Positions 17,867-28,387 are shown, counted from the stretch's first letter. The stretch: 52,124 nt of DNA from Pseudotamlana agarivorans (GCF_018860245.1 NZ_JAHKPD010000016.1:1-52124); one strand, 5' to 3'. The notes: generated from the sequence alone by a model not told the origin. Numbers and translations are program-made.

Positions 17867-18886
17867 CTATTGTAAATCAATTTGCAATCCAAAGAAGTTG
17901 GCATTGGCAGCACTTGTATACTTGGCATAGGTATAGCTAAAGCGCATTTTATTCATTTTAATAGAAAGTCCAGCAGAAATTCCAGAAAAATTACGCTGAT
18001 CTACAATTCTCAAATCCTCTCCTCTTCTAAAATTATAACCTAAACGCACATTAAAACCTTTATCTGGAAAGAATTCGGCTCCAACAATAGTATGTCTTAT
18101 TACTTGCCCTAAGAACCCTATACTCTCTTCGGTTTGATTGCCTTCCAAATCACTAGTAGTACGCGCTGGATTTGGTCTTGCGATTGGCCATTCTTGTAAG
18201 TTTTCTAACGTAACATGCCAACGTATTGGCACATTATCTAATTTTTGAGAAACCCCTAAAGCGACTTCAAACGGTAATTTTTCGTTAATATCGGCATAAG
18301 TTGTTATTTGTGTACCAATATTTCTAACTACTAATGCTGCATTCAAATCTAAATGGTCATTAATATAGATTAAACCTAAATCTACCGCTACTCCTAATGA
18401 GCTATACTGTTCTAATTTAGACGAAATAAACTTAGCATTTGTTCCGAAGTAAAAATCTGAATACCCCAATTGCAATGCATAGCCTAAAGAAAAGGAGGCC
18501 TCGCTACCTGAAAATTCTCCGGTAGAATTACCATCCTCATCGTAACCATCAAAAGAGCCATAATTAATATAGTTCACTCCGGCATGAAATGTTTGCACAT
18601 GTCTATCGTAAGTATATGCGTAAGCTGCTGTTCCGTAGCTAATACCTCCTAAATAACTGGTGTAATTTACAGCCAGCTGATTATCCATTTCCACGTTAAT
18701 GGTTGCTGGATTAAACAACGCCTGAGTGACATCATAATCAACATTAGTAAGTACCTTACCTCCTAATGCTGCTTGTCGTGGGGAAGAAATTAAGTTTAAA
18801 AACTGGTATGTACGCTCTCCTCCAACTTGAGCAGTTGCGAGAGCACCAATTAATAAACAAAAAAAGAGGTTAATTTTTTTCAGCAT
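17867..18886 (-). CDS. porQ: Type IX secretion system protein PorQ
   Basis: The product has 339 residues with a signal peptide (to about ATAQ). The mature start GGERTYQFLNLISSPRQAALG is characteristic of PorQ. The rest is a PorV/FadL-like outer-membrane barrel with many GY/NY strands (GVNYINYGSFDGYDEDGN, FNVRLGYNFRRGEDLRI). In T9SS, PorQ and PorZ belong to the attachment complex that links A-LPS to cargo in Porphyromonas; the flavobacterial role is inferred from that. It is separated from lon by a terminator, so it likely has its own promoter. Confidence 0.92.
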   Translation of the reverse strand: MLKKINLFFCLLIGALATAQVGGERTYQFLNLISSPRQAALGGKVLTNVDYDVTQALFNPATINVEMDNQLAVNYTSYLGGISYGTAAYAYTYDRHVQTFHAGVNYINYGSFDGYDEDGNSTGEFSGSEASFSLGYALQLGYSDFYFGTNAKFISSKLEQYSSLGVAVDLGLIYINDHLDLNAALVVRNIGTQITTYADINEKLPFEVALGVSQKLDNVPIRWHVTLENLQEWPIARPNPARTTSDLEGNQTEESIGFLGQVIRHTIVGAEFFPDKGFNVRLGYNFRRGEDLRIVDQRNFSGISAGLSIKMNKMRFSYTYAKYTSAANANFFGLQIDLQ

Positions 18887-18951
18887 ATTGAGGTCACAAA
18901 GTAAGTAAATCTATCTTAAAACGACAGCATGTATCTTTTATTTTAAATCAT

Positions 18952-18979
18952 AAAAAAACCTCGACGTACATCGAGGTTT
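18952..18979 (-). terminator. lon terminator
   Basis: The stem AAACCTCGA / TCGAGGTTT with a 6-nt loop is followed on the minus strand by a T-run. It lies between lon and porQ. Confidence 0.8.
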
Positions 18980-19002
18980 AAATTCGTTAAGAAATTAAAT
19001 AC

Positions 19003-21453
19003 TTATAATTTCTTTGCGTTTTTTACTTTTTGACCGGTAACTGCTATTTTAATAACGTCACTCATATCTGAAACATAGTGAAAAGTTAAACCTTTTAAAT
19101 ACTCTTGTTTAATTTCTTCAATATCACGTCTGTTTTCTTCACAAAGTAGAATTTCCTTAATTCTAGCGCGTTTTGCAGCTAAAATCTTTTCTTTTATGCC
19201 ACCAACAGGAAGCACTTTTCCACGAAGTGTAATTTCACCAGTCATGGCTAGATTATTTTTCACTTTCTTTTGTGTGAATAAAGATACTAAGGATGTTAAC
19301 ATCGTCACCCCTGCACTTGGCCCATCTTTTGGTGTTGCACCTTCCGGAACATGAATGTGTACATTATATTTTTCAAAAATAGAAGGATCAATCCCAAACT
19401 CTTCTGCATTAGATTTGATGTATTCCATTGCTATGGTAGCCGATTCCTTCATTACTTTACCTAAGTTACCGGTAATAGTCATCGAGCCTTTTCCTTTAGA
19501 TAGAATAGATTCAATAAATAAAATATCACCACCAACACGTGTCCAAGCTAAACCTGTAACCACACCAGCCACGTTATTATTTTCATACTTATCGCGTTCC
19601 ATTTTTGGTCCGCCAAGTACTTCAATAATATCTTCGTTAGTCACTTTAATATTGTACTCCTCCTCCATGGCAATATTTTTGGCTGCAAAACGCACCATTT
19701 TAGCCACTTGTTTTTCTAAACCACGAACTCCAGATTCTCTAGTATAACCTTCAACAATTTTTTCCAATTGCGGTTTACCAATTTTTAAATGTTTATCGGT
19801 TAAACCGTGTTCTTTTAATTGCTTTGGAAGTAAATGGCGTTTAGCGATTTCAACCTTTTCTTCAATAGTGTATCCCGTAACATTAATGATCTCCATACGA
19901 TCTAACAACGCCGGTTGAATGGTAGACAAACTATTTGATGTGGCAATAAACATGACTTTAGATAAGTCGTAACCCATTTCTAAGAAATTGTCGTAAAATT
20001 CACTGTTTTGCTCTGGATCTAAAACTTCTAACATTGCTGAAGAAGGATCACCTTGATGGGAGTTGGATAACTTATCAATCTCATCTAAAACAAATACAGG
20101 ATTTGATGTACCAGCTTTCTTTAAGCTTTGAATAATACGACCTGGCATGGCGCCAATGTACGTTTTTCTATGGCCGCGAATCTCTGCTTCATCACGTAAA
20201 CCACCTAATGAAATTCTAACATATTCACGACCTAAGGCCTCGGCAATAGATTTTCCTAAGGATGTTTTACCAACACCAGGAGGGCCGTACAGACATAAAA
20301 TCGGTGATTTCATATCGTTACGTAACTTTAAAACCGCTAAATATTCAATAATTCTACGTTTTACATCTTCTAAGCCAAAATGATCACGGTTTAAAACTTT
20401 CATTGCGCGTTTTAAATCGAATTTATCTTTAGAAAATTCATTCCATGGTAAATCTAAAAACAGCTCTAAATAGTTGCGTTGTATAGAATACTCGGCAACT
20501 TGCGGATTCATACGTTGCATTTTAGCGATTTCCTTTTCGAAATGCTTTGCCACTTTTTCATCCCATTGCTTGTCTTTGGCTTTCGCTTTCATCTCTTCAA
20601 TTTCCTCATCATGACTTACGCCACCCAATTCTTCTTGAATGGTTTTCATCTGTTGATGCAAGAAATATTCACGCTGCTGCTGACTCATATCCATCTGAAC
20701 TTTAGACTGAATATCATTCTTAAGTTCTAATTTCTGAAACTCAACATTCATGTATTTCAAGGTTGCCAATGCACGTGCTTTAAGGTCATTAATCTCTAAA
20801 AGCTCTTGCTTTTCTGCAACTGAAAGGTTCATGTTTGAAGAAACAAAATTCACTAAAAACGAGTTGCTTTCAATGTTTTTTATGGCAAATGAAGCTTCAC
20901 TAGGGATATTCGGGTTTTCCTTAATGATCTCTAAAGCTAAATCTTTAATAGAGTCAATAATGGCTGAAAATTCCTTGTTTTTTAAAGCGGGTTTCGCTTC
21001 AGCAAGATCTCTAATGGTAGCCGTCATGTATGGGACTTCCGTAAGTACTTCGGCAACTTTAAAACGTTTTTTACCTTGAATGATAACAGTAACATTACCA
21101 TCAGGCATTTTTAATACACGTAAAATTTTTGCAACGGTGCCTGTTTCATGAATTTCTTTTGCTGAAGGATCTTCAACAGCTTCATCCTTTTGTGCCACAA
21201 CACCAATTACTTTTCCGCCCTTGTTGGCATCATTAATTAGTTTAATAGATTTATCTCTTCCAGCAGTAATAGGAATTACCACCCCCGGAAATAAAACCGT
21301 ATTTCTTAAAGATAAAATCGGTAATGTCTCTGGCAACTCTTCGTTGTTTATTGCTTCTTCATCTTCAGGTGTCATTAATGGAATCAACTCTGAGTTTTCA
21401 TCAAATTCCTGTAATGACAAACTGTCAAGGGTCATAAAATTAGATTTCTTCAT
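19003..21453 (-). CDS. lon: ATP-dependent protease La (Lon)
   Basis: The product has 816 residues with the full Lon order: N-terminal substrate domain ([19 protein letters not shown]), a coiled region, an AAA+ module with Walker [21 protein letters not shown] (about residue 390) and the [10 protein letters not shown] Walker B, and a Ser-Lys protease domain with [20 protein letters not shown] (catalytic Ser) and [15 protein letters not shown] (catalytic Lys). It degrades misfolded and regulatory proteins in the cytoplasm. The upstream 1.5 kb is repeat-rich intergenic DNA, and no clear promoter box was found close to the start. Confidence 0.98.
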   Translation of the reverse strand: MKKSNFMTLDSLSLQEFDENSELIPLMTPEDEEAINNEELPETLPILSLRNTVLFPGVVIPITAGRDKSIKLINDANKGGKVIGVVAQKDEAVEDPSAKEIHETGTVAKILRVLKMPDGNVTVIIQGKKRFKVAEVLTEVPYMTATIRDLAEAKPALKNKEFSAIIDSIKDLALEIIKENPNIPSEASFAIKNIESNSFLVNFVSSNMNLSVAEKQELLEINDLKARALATLKYMNVEFQKLELKNDIQSKVQMDMSQQQREYFLHQQMKTIQEELGGVSHDEEIEEMKAKAKDKQWDEKVAKHFEKEIAKMQRMNPQVAEYSIQRNYLELFLDLPWNEFSKDKFDLKRAMKVLNRDHFGLEDVKRRIIEYLAVLKLRNDMKSPILCLYGPPGVGKTSLGKSIAEALGREYVRISLGGLRDEAEIRGHRKTYIGAMPGRIIQSLKKAGTSNPVFVLDEIDKLSNSHQGDPSSAMLEVLDPEQNSEFYDNFLEMGYDLSKVMFIATSNSLSTIQPALLDRMEIINVTGYTIEEKVEIAKRHLLPKQLKEHGLTDKHLKIGKPQLEKIVEGYTRESGVRGLEKQVAKMVRFAAKNIAMEEEYNIKVTNEDIIEVLGGPKMERDKYENNNVAGVVTGLAWTRVGGDILFIESILSKGKGSMTITGNLGKVMKESATIAMEYIKSNAEEFGIDPSIFEKYNVHIHVPEGATPKDGPSAGVTMLTSLVSLFTQKKVKNNLAMTGEITLRGKVLPVGGIKEKILAAKRARIKEILLCEENRRDIEEIKQEYLKGLTFHYVSDMSDVIKIAVTGQKVKNAKKL

Positions 21454-21639
21454 ATATATAATTAGGTCAATCTGTCATTAAAACAGGATTGATCATTTTT
21501 TAAATTTTAAACTTAAAAGCTTATTCGTCTGGAAACCAATAGTGTTATTAGAGATATTGATGTCCATCTGTACTATAAATTCAATACTTATGCCAGACTT
21601 TTAAAATAGATGTATAGTTGGTAGTTTTTAGTTGTTGGT

Positions 21640-22870
21640 TATTGATTACTTACTCTTGCGTGGTTATTATGCAGAGGTATCTCAGCTAGAAATGCTGAAG
21701 TAGCTATTACACAGAGTTTCGCTGAGATTCCCCAGAGACTCACAGCGTTTTTTAGACACAGATTTCACTGATTTGCACAGATTTTTCACATCGCACCTTT
21801 ATGGCTTTAGGTCTTTGCGAAAGGGTATTATTAGTTTTTGATTTTTTAGTTATTGACTACTTACTCTTGCGTGGCTATTACACAGAACTACGCTGAGATT
21901 TCACTGAGGCTCACAGGGGTTTCTTTAGACACGAATTGATACTTATACTATTTATGAAAATTAGCGTAAGAGTAAGCCTAACAACTAATAACCAGCAACT
22001 AGGAACCAATAATTCTAGACACGAATTACACTAATTTTCACGAATATTTTGCGACTTTGCCTCTTTGTGAGAGATTATTATTAATTAGTGGTTATTGGTT
22101 GTTGATTATTTACTCTTGCGTGGCTATTACACAGAGTTTCGCTGAGATTTCACTGAGATTCACAGAGGTTTTTAGACACGAATTACACCAATTTTCACGA
22201 ATATTTTGATTTTTACACCTTTGCGCCCTTGTGGCTACGGGAGAAATCAATTTAGTTGTTAGATTCTAGTTGTTGGTTATTGGTCGCTTACTCTTGTGAT
22301 GATTTCCCAGACACAGATTTCACAGCTAGAAATGCTGAAAAAGCTATTACACAGAGTTTCATTGAGATTTCACTGAGATTCACAGAGGTTTTTGGACACG
22401 AATTGATACTTATAGTATTTATGAAAATTAACGTAAGAGTAAGCCTAATAACTAATAACCAGCAACTAGCAACCAATAATTCTGGACACAGATTTCACTG
22501 ATTTACACAGATAGAAATGCTGAAGTAGCTATTACACAGAGTTTCACTGAGATTTCACTGAGATACACAGCGTTTTTTAGACACAGATTTCACTGATTTG
22601 CACAGGTTTTTAACAAAGCACCTTTACGGCTCTAGGTCTTTGTGAAAGGATATTATTAATTTTTGATTTTTTAGTTGTTGACTACTTACTCTTGCGGGGG
22701 GGTATTACGCAGAGATTTCACTGAGGCTCACAGCGGTTTTTGGACACGAATTGATACTTATACTATTTATGAAAATTAGCGTAAGAGTAAGTCTAACAAC
22801 TAATAACCAGCAACTAGCAACCAATAATTCTGGACACAGATTTCACTGATTTGCACAGATTAAAAAATTA
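21640..22870. repeat. Cluster of degenerate direct and inverted repeats in a 1.5-kb gene-free region
   Basis: The stretch 21454-23000 has no credible gene. The word TTACTCTTGCG (or close variants) recurs near 21650, 21861, 22110, 22289 and 22686. Its inverse, CGTAAGAGTAAG, sits in three nearly identical blocks of about 95 bp (about 21930-22020, 22395-22490 and 22744-22840) that continue AACTAATAACCAGCAACTA. Between them are many copies of ACACAGATTTCACTGATTT, CACAGAGTTTC.CTGAG and TTGCACAGATT. Inverse copies could pair into long hairpins. These words look like a dispersed family, since weaker pieces also lie at 16.7-17.0 kb. Confidence 0.8.
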
Positions 22871-23000
22871 GGTTTCGACTGCGCTCAACCCGACAGATTA
22901 AATTTCCTAAATAGGATTTGAACTTCCCTAAATAGAGTTGACCATTTTTAATTTTTCACTATTCATTATTAATTATTCACCATTAATTATTAATTATTAG

Positions 23001-23651
23001 CTAAATCTTCCCCATTTTCTTCAATACAAACAATAAAACAATAGGAAGCGCCAGTAAACCAATCATTAAAATATTAGTTTGAAACAGCCATGGTGCTAAA
23101 AATAGGGTAATTAAATACCCACCAACAGCACCGCCAAAATGGGCATCATGACCAATATTTCCTATTTTATTTTTCATCCCGTAAATAGAATATAGCAAGT
23201 AACCTATTCCAAATAGATAAGCTGGAATGGCTATAGGAATAAAGAAAAACATTAATTTCATTCCTGGTTGAAGTAATATGGCAGAATAAATAATTCCTGA
23301 AACTGCGCCACTAGCACCAACAGCACTATATGAATATTCGTTTTTATGAAAATAATACGATAATAAATTACCTAAAATTAAACTCCCTACATAGATAATA
23401 ATGAACTGCAATGGGTTTAATATATTAATCACAACATCTGCAAAAAAGTAAAGCGATAGCATGTTAAAAAGTAAATGCTGCGTATCGGCATGTAAAAACC
23501 CCGAACTAAACATTCTAATTTTTTCGCCACGTTGAATGCCACCAATATTAAACTTATATTTTTCAAAAAAACTAAAATCCCCAAAACCTCTATAAGATAT
23601 AATGACATTGGCTGCTATAATGATAATGGTAACTGGATTTAAATTGTCCAT
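23001..23651 (-). CDS. Rhomboid-family intramembrane serine protease
   Basis: The product has 216 residues with about six membrane segments. Motifs in order are RMFSSGFLHADTQHLLFNM (the HxxxN region in TM2), AVGASGAVSGIIYS (the catalytic Ser in GASG) and GHDAHFGGAVGGYL (the catalytic His). The active-site Ser-His pair is intact, so it should cleave transmembrane segments of client proteins. Substrates are unknown. It diverges from the acyltransferase gene, with which it shares an intergenic region of only 63 bp. Confidence 0.94.
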   Translation of the reverse strand: MDNLNPVTIIIIAANVIISYRGFGDFSFFEKYKFNIGGIQRGEKIRMFSSGFLHADTQHLLFNMLSLYFFADVVINILNPLQFIIIYVGSLILGNLLSYYFHKNEYSYSAVGASGAVSGIIYSAILLQPGMKLMFFFIPIAIPAYLFGIGYLLYSIYGMKNKIGNIGHDAHFGGAVGGYLITLFLAPWLFQTNILMIGLLALPIVLLFVLKKMGKI

Positions 23652-23682
23652 AAAGGAATTAAAGATTAAAGTGTATTTAACA

Positions 23683-23690
23683 TATATTTG
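23683..23690 (+). promoter_or_regulatory. -7 box for the acyltransferase gene
   Basis: TATATTTG (TAnnTTTG) lies 24 bp before the ATG at 23715. A box on the opposite strand begins 6 bp away, so the two transcripts start almost back to back. Confidence 0.5.
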
Positions 23691-23696
23691 CGATTA

Positions 23697-23704
23697 CAAA
23701 TCTA
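23697..23704 (-). promoter_or_regulatory. -7 box for the rhomboid gene
   Basis: The minus strand reads TAGATTTG (TAnnTTTG), 45 bp upstream of the rhomboid ATG. It is closely packed with the divergent box at 23683-23690, so RNA polymerases would compete for the site. Confidence 0.5.
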
Positions 23705-23714
23705 AAATTAATTA

Positions 23715-24596
23715 ATGCATTTTCTAGCTTATATTATTGTTTATCCGATTTTGTGGTTAATTTCTATACTGCCTTTTAGATTATTATACCTAATTTCCGA
23801 CGGGGTTTACATTTTACTCTATCACATTATTGGTTATCGAAAAAAAGTAGTGACCAACAACTTAAAATTAGTTTTTCCTAATAAGCCTGAAGAAGAAATA
23901 TTTGCCATTAGGAAAAAATTCTACAAGCATTTATGTGATATGTTTCTTGAAATGGCAAAAACCATGTCCATTTCAAAAGCTGAATTAGAAAAACGTTTTA
24001 TTCTTAAAAACCCAGAAGAAGTTAGGCGGTTAGAATCTGCAAATAAAAGTGCACTATTTATGTATGGACATTATGCCAGTTGGGAATGGTCCTTACAACT
24101 GCAAACCCAAACTTCTTTTCCAGGTTTTGCCGTGTATAAAAGATTAGCAAATAAATATTTTGATAAAATGGTTCGAGATATACGCTCGAAATACAATACC
24201 ACTTTGATTAGCACCAAGGAAACCGTTACTAAAATTGCTCATAATGAAAGAAAAGGCATAAAAAGTTTTATGGCTTTCTTAAGCGATCAATCACCAAAAC
24301 TATCAAAAGATGTGTATTGGAGTGAATTTATGGGCGTTGATGTGCCATGCTTTACTGGAGCCGAACGTCTGGCTAAAAAATTAGATTTAACAATGGCTTA
24401 CATAAAAATAACCAAAGTAAAACGTGGGTATTATGAAGCTGAAATCATAACCTTTACCGAATCCCCAAAAGATTATAAAGATTATGAACTAACAGATATG
24501 TTTCTACGAGAAGTTGAAAAGCAAATCCATGAAGCACCAGAATTTTATTTCTGGACTCATAAACGCTGGAAACATCGTAACAAAAAGCCAAACTAA
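23715..24596 (+). CDS. LpxL/HtrB-family lipid A biosynthesis acyltransferase
   Basis: The product has 293 residues. An N-terminal hydrophobic segment (MHFLAYIIVYPILWLISILP) anchors it in the inner membrane. The HX4E active-site motif appears as GHYASWEWSL (about residues 116-125), followed by GFAVYKRLANKYFDKM and MAFLSDQSP, and then VPCFTGAERLAKK. These are hallmarks of the LpxL/LpxM family, which adds secondary acyl chains to lipid A. The exact acyl chain and position cannot be read from the sequence. It is monocistronic with a terminator. Confidence 0.92.
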   Translation: MHFLAYIIVYPILWLISILPFRLLYLISDGVYILLYHIIGYRKKVVTNNLKLVFPNKPEEEIFAIRKKFYKHLCDMFLEMAKTMSISKAELEKRFILKNPEEVRRLESANKSALFMYGHYASWEWSLQLQTQTSFPGFAVYKRLANKYFDKMVRDIRSKYNTTLISTKETVTKIAHNERKGIKSFMAFLSDQSPKLSKDVYWSEFMGVDVPCFTGAERLAKKLDLTMAYIKITKVKRGYYEAEIITFTESPKDYKDYELTDMFLREVEKQIHEAPEFYFWTHKRWKHRNKKPN

Positions 24597-24604
24597 GAGC
24601 ATCA

Positions 24605-24640
24605 AAAAAGGGATGAAATTATTTAATTTCATCCCTTTTT
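24605..24640 (+). terminator. Terminator between the acyltransferase and glmM genes
   Basis: The long stem AAAAGGGATGAAATT / AATTTCATCCCTTTT is followed by Ts. Its symmetrical flanks would also serve the convergent glmM transcript. Confidence 0.8.
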
Positions 24641-24709
24641 AATGTTATTTAAAATAGATTATATGCTCGTCTACGATCTAAAATCTTTCATAATATATTA
24701 GCCTAGAGT

Positions 24710-26101
24710 CTATAAACTTTTAGCAATTTCACCAAGTTCAGCAATAAATTTATCACCTAAAGTATCAGCCTCTTTTTGTGATTTGGCTTCCGTATAAATT
24801 CTAATGATTGGTTCGGTATTACTTTTTCTTAAATGCGCCCAGCTTTCAGCAAAATCAATTTTCACTCCATCTATAGTTGTTAATTGTTCGTTTTTATAAC
24901 GCGATTCTATTTCCTTCAAAATGCCGTCAACGTCTAATCCTGGGGTTAATTGAATTTTTTTCTTACCCATAAAATAACTTGGGTATGTTTTTCTTAGTGC
25001 ACTAACGCTCATTTTTTTATCGGCTAACAAACTTAAAAACAAAGCCACACCAACAAGGGCATCACGACCATAGTGAGAATCTGGATAAATAATACCACCG
25101 TTACCTTCACCACCAATAACAACCTTATTCTTTTTCATTAAATTCACTACGTTCACCTCACCTACTGCACTAGCCTCATACATACCACCATGCTTTTCGG
25201 TAACATCTCTAAGTGCTCTTGTAGAACTCATGTTACTAACCGTATTTCCTGGTGTTCTACTTAACACATAATCAGCGCAAGCTACCAAAGTATATTCTTC
25301 ACCAAACATCTCACCGTTTTCATCCATAAAAGCTAAACGATCCACATCAGGATCTACTACAATTCCAAAATCGGCATTGTGTTTCTTTACAGCATCCGAT
25401 AAATCGGTTAAATGCTCTTTTAAAGGCTCTGGGTTATGTGGAAACTCCCCATTAGGCTCGCAGTATAATTTCACCACTTCAACACCTAAACGCTCTAATA
25501 ATAAAGGAATGGCGATACCTCCAGTAGAATTCACACCATCAACAACCACTTTAAAATTTTGAGATTCAATCGCTGCAACTGTTACTAAATCTAAATCTAG
25601 AACTTCAATAATATGTAAATCAATATAAGCTTTGTTCTTTGTTATTTTCCCTAAACTATCAACATCGCTAAAACTCATTTGATCACTTTCGGCGATATTT
25701 AGAATTTTAGCACCTTCCACAGCATCTAAAAACTCACCTTTAGCGTTAAGAAGTTTTAATGCATTCCATTGTTTTGGGTTATGACTAGCGGTTAAAATGA
25801 TGCCACCATCAGCCTGTTCCATCGGTACAGCAACTTCAACAGTAGGTGTAGTTGAAAGTCCGACGTCAACCACATCAATCCCTAGCCCTATAAGAGTATT
25901 CATAACTAAATTCTGTATCATTTTTCCAGAAATACGAGCATCACGGCCAACAACAACCTTATGCTTTTCCTTGTTTCTTTGTTGTTTTAGCCATAAACCG
26001 TAAGCCGAGGCAAATTTTACAGCGTCAATTGGAGTTAAATTTTCTCCAACTAAACCACCAATAGTTCCTCTAATTCCTGAAATTGATTTTATAAGTGTCA
26101 T
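24710..26101 (-). CDS. glmM: Phosphoglucosamine mutase
   Basis: The product has 463 residues from the ATG at 26101 (MTLIKSISGIRGTIGG). The phosphoserine loop GIILTASHNPKQWN, the metal-binding VDPDVDRLAF, the sugar-binding GGEGNGGIIYP and the C-terminal phosphate loop RKSNTEPIIRIYTEA are all present. It interconverts glucosamine-6-P and glucosamine-1-P for peptidoglycan and LPS precursors. An upstream in-frame ATG at 26128 falls inside the promoter box and is rejected. Some flavobacterial members may act on other hexose phosphates, so the substrate is inferred. Confidence 0.93.
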   Translation of the reverse strand: MTLIKSISGIRGTIGGLVGENLTPIDAVKFASAYGLWLKQQRNKEKHKVVVGRDARISGKMIQNLVMNTLIGLGIDVVDVGLSTTPTVEVAVPMEQADGGIILTASHNPKQWNALKLLNAKGEFLDAVEGAKILNIAESDQMSFSDVDSLGKITKNKAYIDLHIIEVLDLDLVTVAAIESQNFKVVVDGVNSTGGIAIPLLLERLGVEVVKLYCEPNGEFPHNPEPLKEHLTDLSDAVKKHNADFGIVVDPDVDRLAFMDENGEMFGEEYTLVACADYVLSRTPGNTVSNMSSTRALRDVTEKHGGMYEASAVGEVNVVNLMKKNKVVIGGEGNGGIIYPDSHYGRDALVGVALFLSLLADKKMSVSALRKTYPSYFMGKKKIQLTPGLDVDGILKEIESRYKNEQLTTIDGVKIDFAESWAHLRKSNTEPIIRIYTEAKSQKEADTLGDKFIAELGEIAKSL

Positions 26102-26125
26102 AATTATTTTTAATAAATTGATGAA

Positions 26126-26133
26126 CAAATATA
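26126..26133 (-). promoter_or_regulatory. glmM promoter -7 box
   Basis: The minus strand reads TATATTTG (TAnnTTTG), about 25 bp upstream of the glmM ATG at 26101. It shows that the longer frame from 26128 is not the protein start. Confidence 0.55.
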
Positions 26134-26180
26134 GTATTTCAAATTCGGAATACTAAAAAGGGAATTCGTAAATTTCACAA

Positions 26181-26780
26181 ATGAATTATTTAGCCCACAT
26201 CTATCTTTCTGGTGAAAACGAATTGGTCACAATAGGAAACTTTATTGCCGATGGCATTAAGGGGAAAAAGTACTTATCATTCCCAGAGAATATTCAAATT
26301 GGGATTTTGTTGCATCGTCATATCGATACTTTTACAGACGCGCATAAAACCGTAAGATTAAGCACTAAAAGGCTTCATGCTAAATATGGTCATTATTCTG
26401 GTATTATTGTAGATATACTATATGATCATTTTTTAGCCAAAAACTGGAGTAAGTATTCAGATACTCCGTTAGAAGTTTACACCGAAACGTTTTATAATTC
26501 CTTGGAAGCACATTATGATTTATTGCCATTAAACATTCAAAAACTATTACCGTATATGCTTGCCGATAATTGGTTATTGAGTTATGCTTCTATTGAAGGG
26601 ATTTCACGTGTTTTAGATGGTATGAACCGGCGCACTAAAAACCGTTCTAGTATGAATGAAGCCGTGCATGAGCTTCAAAAGTTTTATGAAGAGTTTGAAA
26701 CTGAGTTTTCAGACTTTTTTGATGAACTCATTGACACTTCCGCTGAAAAACTAACTGAACTCAATGCGCTTTATTACTAA
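26181..26780 (+). CDS. Acyl carrier protein phosphodiesterase-like protein
   Basis: The product has 199 residues. The N-terminus MNYLAHIYLSGENELVTIGN followed by FIADGIKG and the HxxxD-rich segment LLHRHIDTFTDAHKTVR match the AcpH family (ACP hydrolase, HD-like fold). IIVDILYDHFLAKNWSKYS adds a further family block. AcpH removes the 4'-phosphopantetheine arm from ACP in E. coli. Homologues are widespread in Bacteroidota, and their activity there is inferred. It diverges from glmM. Confidence 0.88.
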   Translation: MNYLAHIYLSGENELVTIGNFIADGIKGKKYLSFPENIQIGILLHRHIDTFTDAHKTVRLSTKRLHAKYGHYSGIIVDILYDHFLAKNWSKYSDTPLEVYTETFYNSLEAHYDLLPLNIQKLLPYMLADNWLLSYASIEGISRVLDGMNRRTKNRSSMNEAVHELQKFYEEFETEFSDFFDELIDTSAEKLTELNALYY

Positions 26781-26961
26781 AAGTTTTCTATTTACAGGAC
26801 TAAATGAGGTTGAAAATTTACAGATTTCGACAGACTACCAGTTTCAACGGATTATTTGTAAACACTATTGCAGCTTATCGGTTTTCTTTTGTTTTCTTTT
26901 TTTAAAAGCCTGATATTTTATAATTTAGAAGTATCTCTAACACGTGCTTACCCCTAAATCT

Positions 26962-27681
26962 ATGCCAAAAAAATCTAAGAAAATAGTCAAAATTATCGCT
27001 GGAGTCATTATCTTTTTCACACTGCCTAGTTTGCTTTTTTTTGGTTTTATGTATTTTAAATACAATGAAGATTTACCCACAGGAGTGCAAGGTGAAGCCG
27101 CAGATCAACTGGCATATAAAATGTTAGATGCCTTAGATTATGAAGCCTATAAAAATACCGCTTATATTGAATGGACTTTTAAAAAACGTCACCATTATAA
27201 ATGGGATAAAAGCAAGAATATTTGCGAAGTATTTTGGAAATCTTATCGCGTGGTTTTAGATTTAAATAATAACGACAACACAAAGGTTTATATACAAGGT
27301 TTTATAAATACTGGAGAATTAGCGCCAGACCTTATTGAAACAGCCATAAAATACTTTAATAACGATTCTTTTTGGTTGGTTGCACCCTACAAAGTATTTG
27401 ATAAAGGTGTTGAACGTCGATTAGTTAAAACCAATAATAATGAAGCCCTTTTAGTCACTTATACTTCTGGAGGCTCTACGCCTGGCGACTCTTATTTATG
27501 GTTGTTAGACAATAATTACAAACCGAAAGCCTTCAAAATGTGGACGGCCATATTACCCATTGATGGTTTGGAAGCTTCTTGGGAACATTGGACCACCACT
27601 GAAACTGGCGCTCAACTTCCAGAGTTTCACAAATTGATGTTTCTAGGTTTGGAAATCACCGATATTAAAGGGTACAATTAG
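26962..27681 (+). CDS. Membrane-anchored protein of unknown function
   Basis: The product has 239 residues from the ATG at 26962 (MPKKSKKIVKIIAGVIIFF); an in-frame GTG at 26944 is less likely. A lysine-rich start is followed by one membrane helix (about residues 10-32, IIFFTLPSLLFFGFMYF), then a soluble, probably extracytoplasmic domain. That domain carries WTFKKRHHYKWDKSKN, VYIQGFINTGELAPDLIE and SGGSTPGDSYLWLLDNNYKP, a strand-rich pattern like a lipoprotein-localisation or outer-membrane beta fold. The family is not recognised. Confidence 0.7.
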   Translation: MPKKSKKIVKIIAGVIIFFTLPSLLFFGFMYFKYNEDLPTGVQGEAADQLAYKMLDALDYEAYKNTAYIEWTFKKRHHYKWDKSKNICEVFWKSYRVVLDLNNNDNTKVYIQGFINTGELAPDLIETAIKYFNNDSFWLVAPYKVFDKGVERRLVKTNNNEALLVTYTSGGSTPGDSYLWLLDNNYKPKAFKMWTAILPIDGLEASWEHWTTTETGAQLPEFHKLMFLGLEITDIKGYN

Positions 27682-28021
27682 TACCTCACCTACCAAAACT
27701 AAATCGTGTGTATTTCAACTGATGCGAGAAGTGTTAAAGTTAGTTAAAACTACCACATTTCGCTCTTATATATCAACCCTATATTTTAATACCCTAGTAA
27801 ATAGGTATGGTTGAAATTTAGCCCTGACCCCATCCTAATTTCATAGCTCATAACTTTAAACACATCATAGAGATTCACTGTACCCCAAAATTAATATGGG
27901 TTAACAATTTTATACTGTTTTTTAACTTATGTTAAGGCCTTCTAAATAGGCTTTTCTACTATGTTTTTCTTCATTAATTTTACTCTAGAATTAATAAATA
28001 ACCCTTTAAAAATTTAGTATC
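27682..28021. other. 340-bp gene-free stretch
   Basis: This is AT-rich sequence upstream of the small secreted protein. I see no ORF, repeat or clear TAnnTTTG box; the promoter of the next gene is presumably here. Confidence 0.4.
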
Positions 28022-28387
28022 ATGAAGAATCTTGCTTTTTTATTTTTTTTAGCTTTTGGAGTTACATTTGCAAATAACACAAACCCTACAACTCAGAACG
28101 AAGTAAAAGTTGGTGACGAGTTAGTAATTAACAAACAAAATCCAGATAAATTTAATCATGTAGATTTTCCAAGGCTAAATTTTATTGTAAAACGTGGTGG
28201 ATTAGCAAACTACAATAGTGTTGACGGACATGTAGTTCTTGTAAAAAATGTTGAAACTAACGCGAATGGTGAAACTAAAGTTACTTTAGAAAGTAAAAAC
28301 GGTAAAAAGTTTTTCGGATTTTTAAATTCAGTAGATGCAGATTACAACAAAGCTCTAAACGCTGGTGAGTTATCTGTGATAAAATAA
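28022..28387 (+). CDS. Small secreted/periplasmic protein of unknown function
   Basis: The product has 121 residues with a clear Sec signal peptide (MKNLAFLFFLAFGVTFANN). The mature part of about 100 residues reads VKVGDELVINKQNPDKFNHV, then FPRLNFIVKRGGLANYNSVD, and ends in SK..GKKFFGFLNSVDADYN. It has no cysteines and the strand-rich pattern of a small beta-barrel or SH3-like domain. It is monocistronic, with a strong terminator at 28447-28486. Function not recognised. Confidence 0.75.
   Translation: MKNLAFLFFLAFGVTFANNTNPTTQNEVKVGDELVINKQNPDKFNHVDFPRLNFIVKRGGLANYNSVDGHVVLVKNVETNANGETKVTLESKNGKKFFGFLNSVDADYNKALNAGELSVIK

Noticed and set aside
22256-22501. Open frames on both strands in the lon-rhomboid gap
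   Set aside because: They are made of the dispersed repeat words, overlap each other on opposite strands and have no start context.
21640-22870. CRISPR array
   Set aside because: Repeat lengths and spacings are irregular, copies are degenerate and occur in both orientations, and no cas gene is near.
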